The notes under the pieces are model-generated. The model saw only the letters and a program-made list of their open reading frames with translations. It made no database searches and had not been told where the DNA came from. Of a stretch of DNA of 64,000 bases, positions 63,768 to 64,000 are shown one piece after another. The number at the start of each line of letters is the position of its first letter. Positions within the stretch are counted from its first letter, which is position 1. Position numbers and translations under genes: made by a program. The DNA lies in NCBI RefSeq assembly GCF_021155765.1, contig NC_060111.1, forward strand, positions 2,909,997-2,973,996, read 5' to 3'. This DNA comes from Diprion similis. Its lineage: Eukaryota; Arthropoda; Insecta; Hymenoptera; Diprionidae.

Positions 63768-63818
63768 CCTTTCTTTTTTTCTTTCTTTCTTTCTTTCTTT
63801 GTTTCTTTCTTTCTTTAG
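63768..63818. repeat. (CTTT)n microsatellite
   Basis: CTTT units with one GTTT interruption. Confidence 0.9.
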
Positions 63819-64000
63819 GGTAAAGCGAAGCGAAGATGGCGGGATATTTGAGCTGCAGGGGTTGTTAGCGGAAAAGCTCTAACGAGCAAATATCATTACG
63901 AGTACCTACCGAAATATATTACGACCTCGATCAAAGCCAAAAAAGAAGAAGAAGAAAAAAGGGCGGAGGGGCTGCTGCAGGTGGCTCGGCTCTTTTTCAA

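Larger units (their letters stand above)
59525..64000. other. Intron or noncoding DNA at the right edge
   Basis: If the 58477-59524 exon belongs to a larger gene, this is at least partly its intron. I found no exon with support. It holds simple repeats: A run (59880-59905), T-rich tract (61988-62030), octamer array (62703-62734), CT/AT tract (63290-63320) and CTTT array (63768-63818). Open frames at 61400-61885 overlap on both strands and lack domains. Confidence 0.5.

Overview
This window looks like nuclear DNA of an insect, most likely a hymenopteran (possibly a sawfly). That placement is an inference from the AT-rich, microsatellite-rich noncoding DNA, short introns, many glutamine repeats and the mix of single-copy animal genes; no marker here fixes the species. 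Gene models were built by reading splice sites and checking that exon phases close. Every complete model below closes exactly in frame.

Layout: 0.6-2.9 kb, an RBM34-type nucleolar RNA-binding protein (minus). 6.1-10.3 kb, a sterol O-acyltransferase of the MBOAT superfamily (plus, 9 exons). 12.6-18.6 kb, Mediator subunit MED1 (minus, 8 exons), head-to-head across about 1 kb with a two-dsRBD protein at 19.6-23.8 kb (plus, 6 exons). 24.5-25.3 kb, the ciliary GTPase-like IFT22/RABL5 (minus, 4 exons), with a perfect RFX X-box palindrome 49 bases upstream of its start. 26.3-27.3 kb, an intronless TATDN1 nuclease (plus). 28.3-33.2 kb, two tandem FAST-kinase-domain (FASTKD) genes (minus), both 638 codons long, whose promoters and 5' coding ends are almost identical while the rest has diverged. 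34.4-41.3 kb, the proteasome activator PSME4/PA200 (plus, 12 exons, 1858 aa).

From 41.3 kb onward the DNA is sparse. There is about 9.4 kb of AT-rich noncoding sequence, then the last three visible exons of an unrecognised minus-strand gene with a tyrosine-rich tail (50.8-53.5 kb), more noncoding DNA, and the 3' terminal exon of a second minus-strand gene (58.5-59.5 kb) that continues beyond the right edge or into unrecognised exons. A 212-bp repeat occurs twice (44.9 and 56.2 kb).

The genes are mostly housekeeping and do not form a pathway: RNA metabolism (RBM34, dsRBD protein, FASTKD), transcription (MED1), sterol esterification (SOAT), cilia (IFT22), DNA processing (TATDN1) and proteasome control (PSME4). 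I saw no rRNA, tRNA, CRISPR array, autonomous transposon or viral gene. The points most worth follow-up are the mosaic FASTKD duplication, the IFT22 X-box, a GC-rich antisense ORF inside the dsRBD gene's large intron, and the two unrecognised tyrosine-motif tails.
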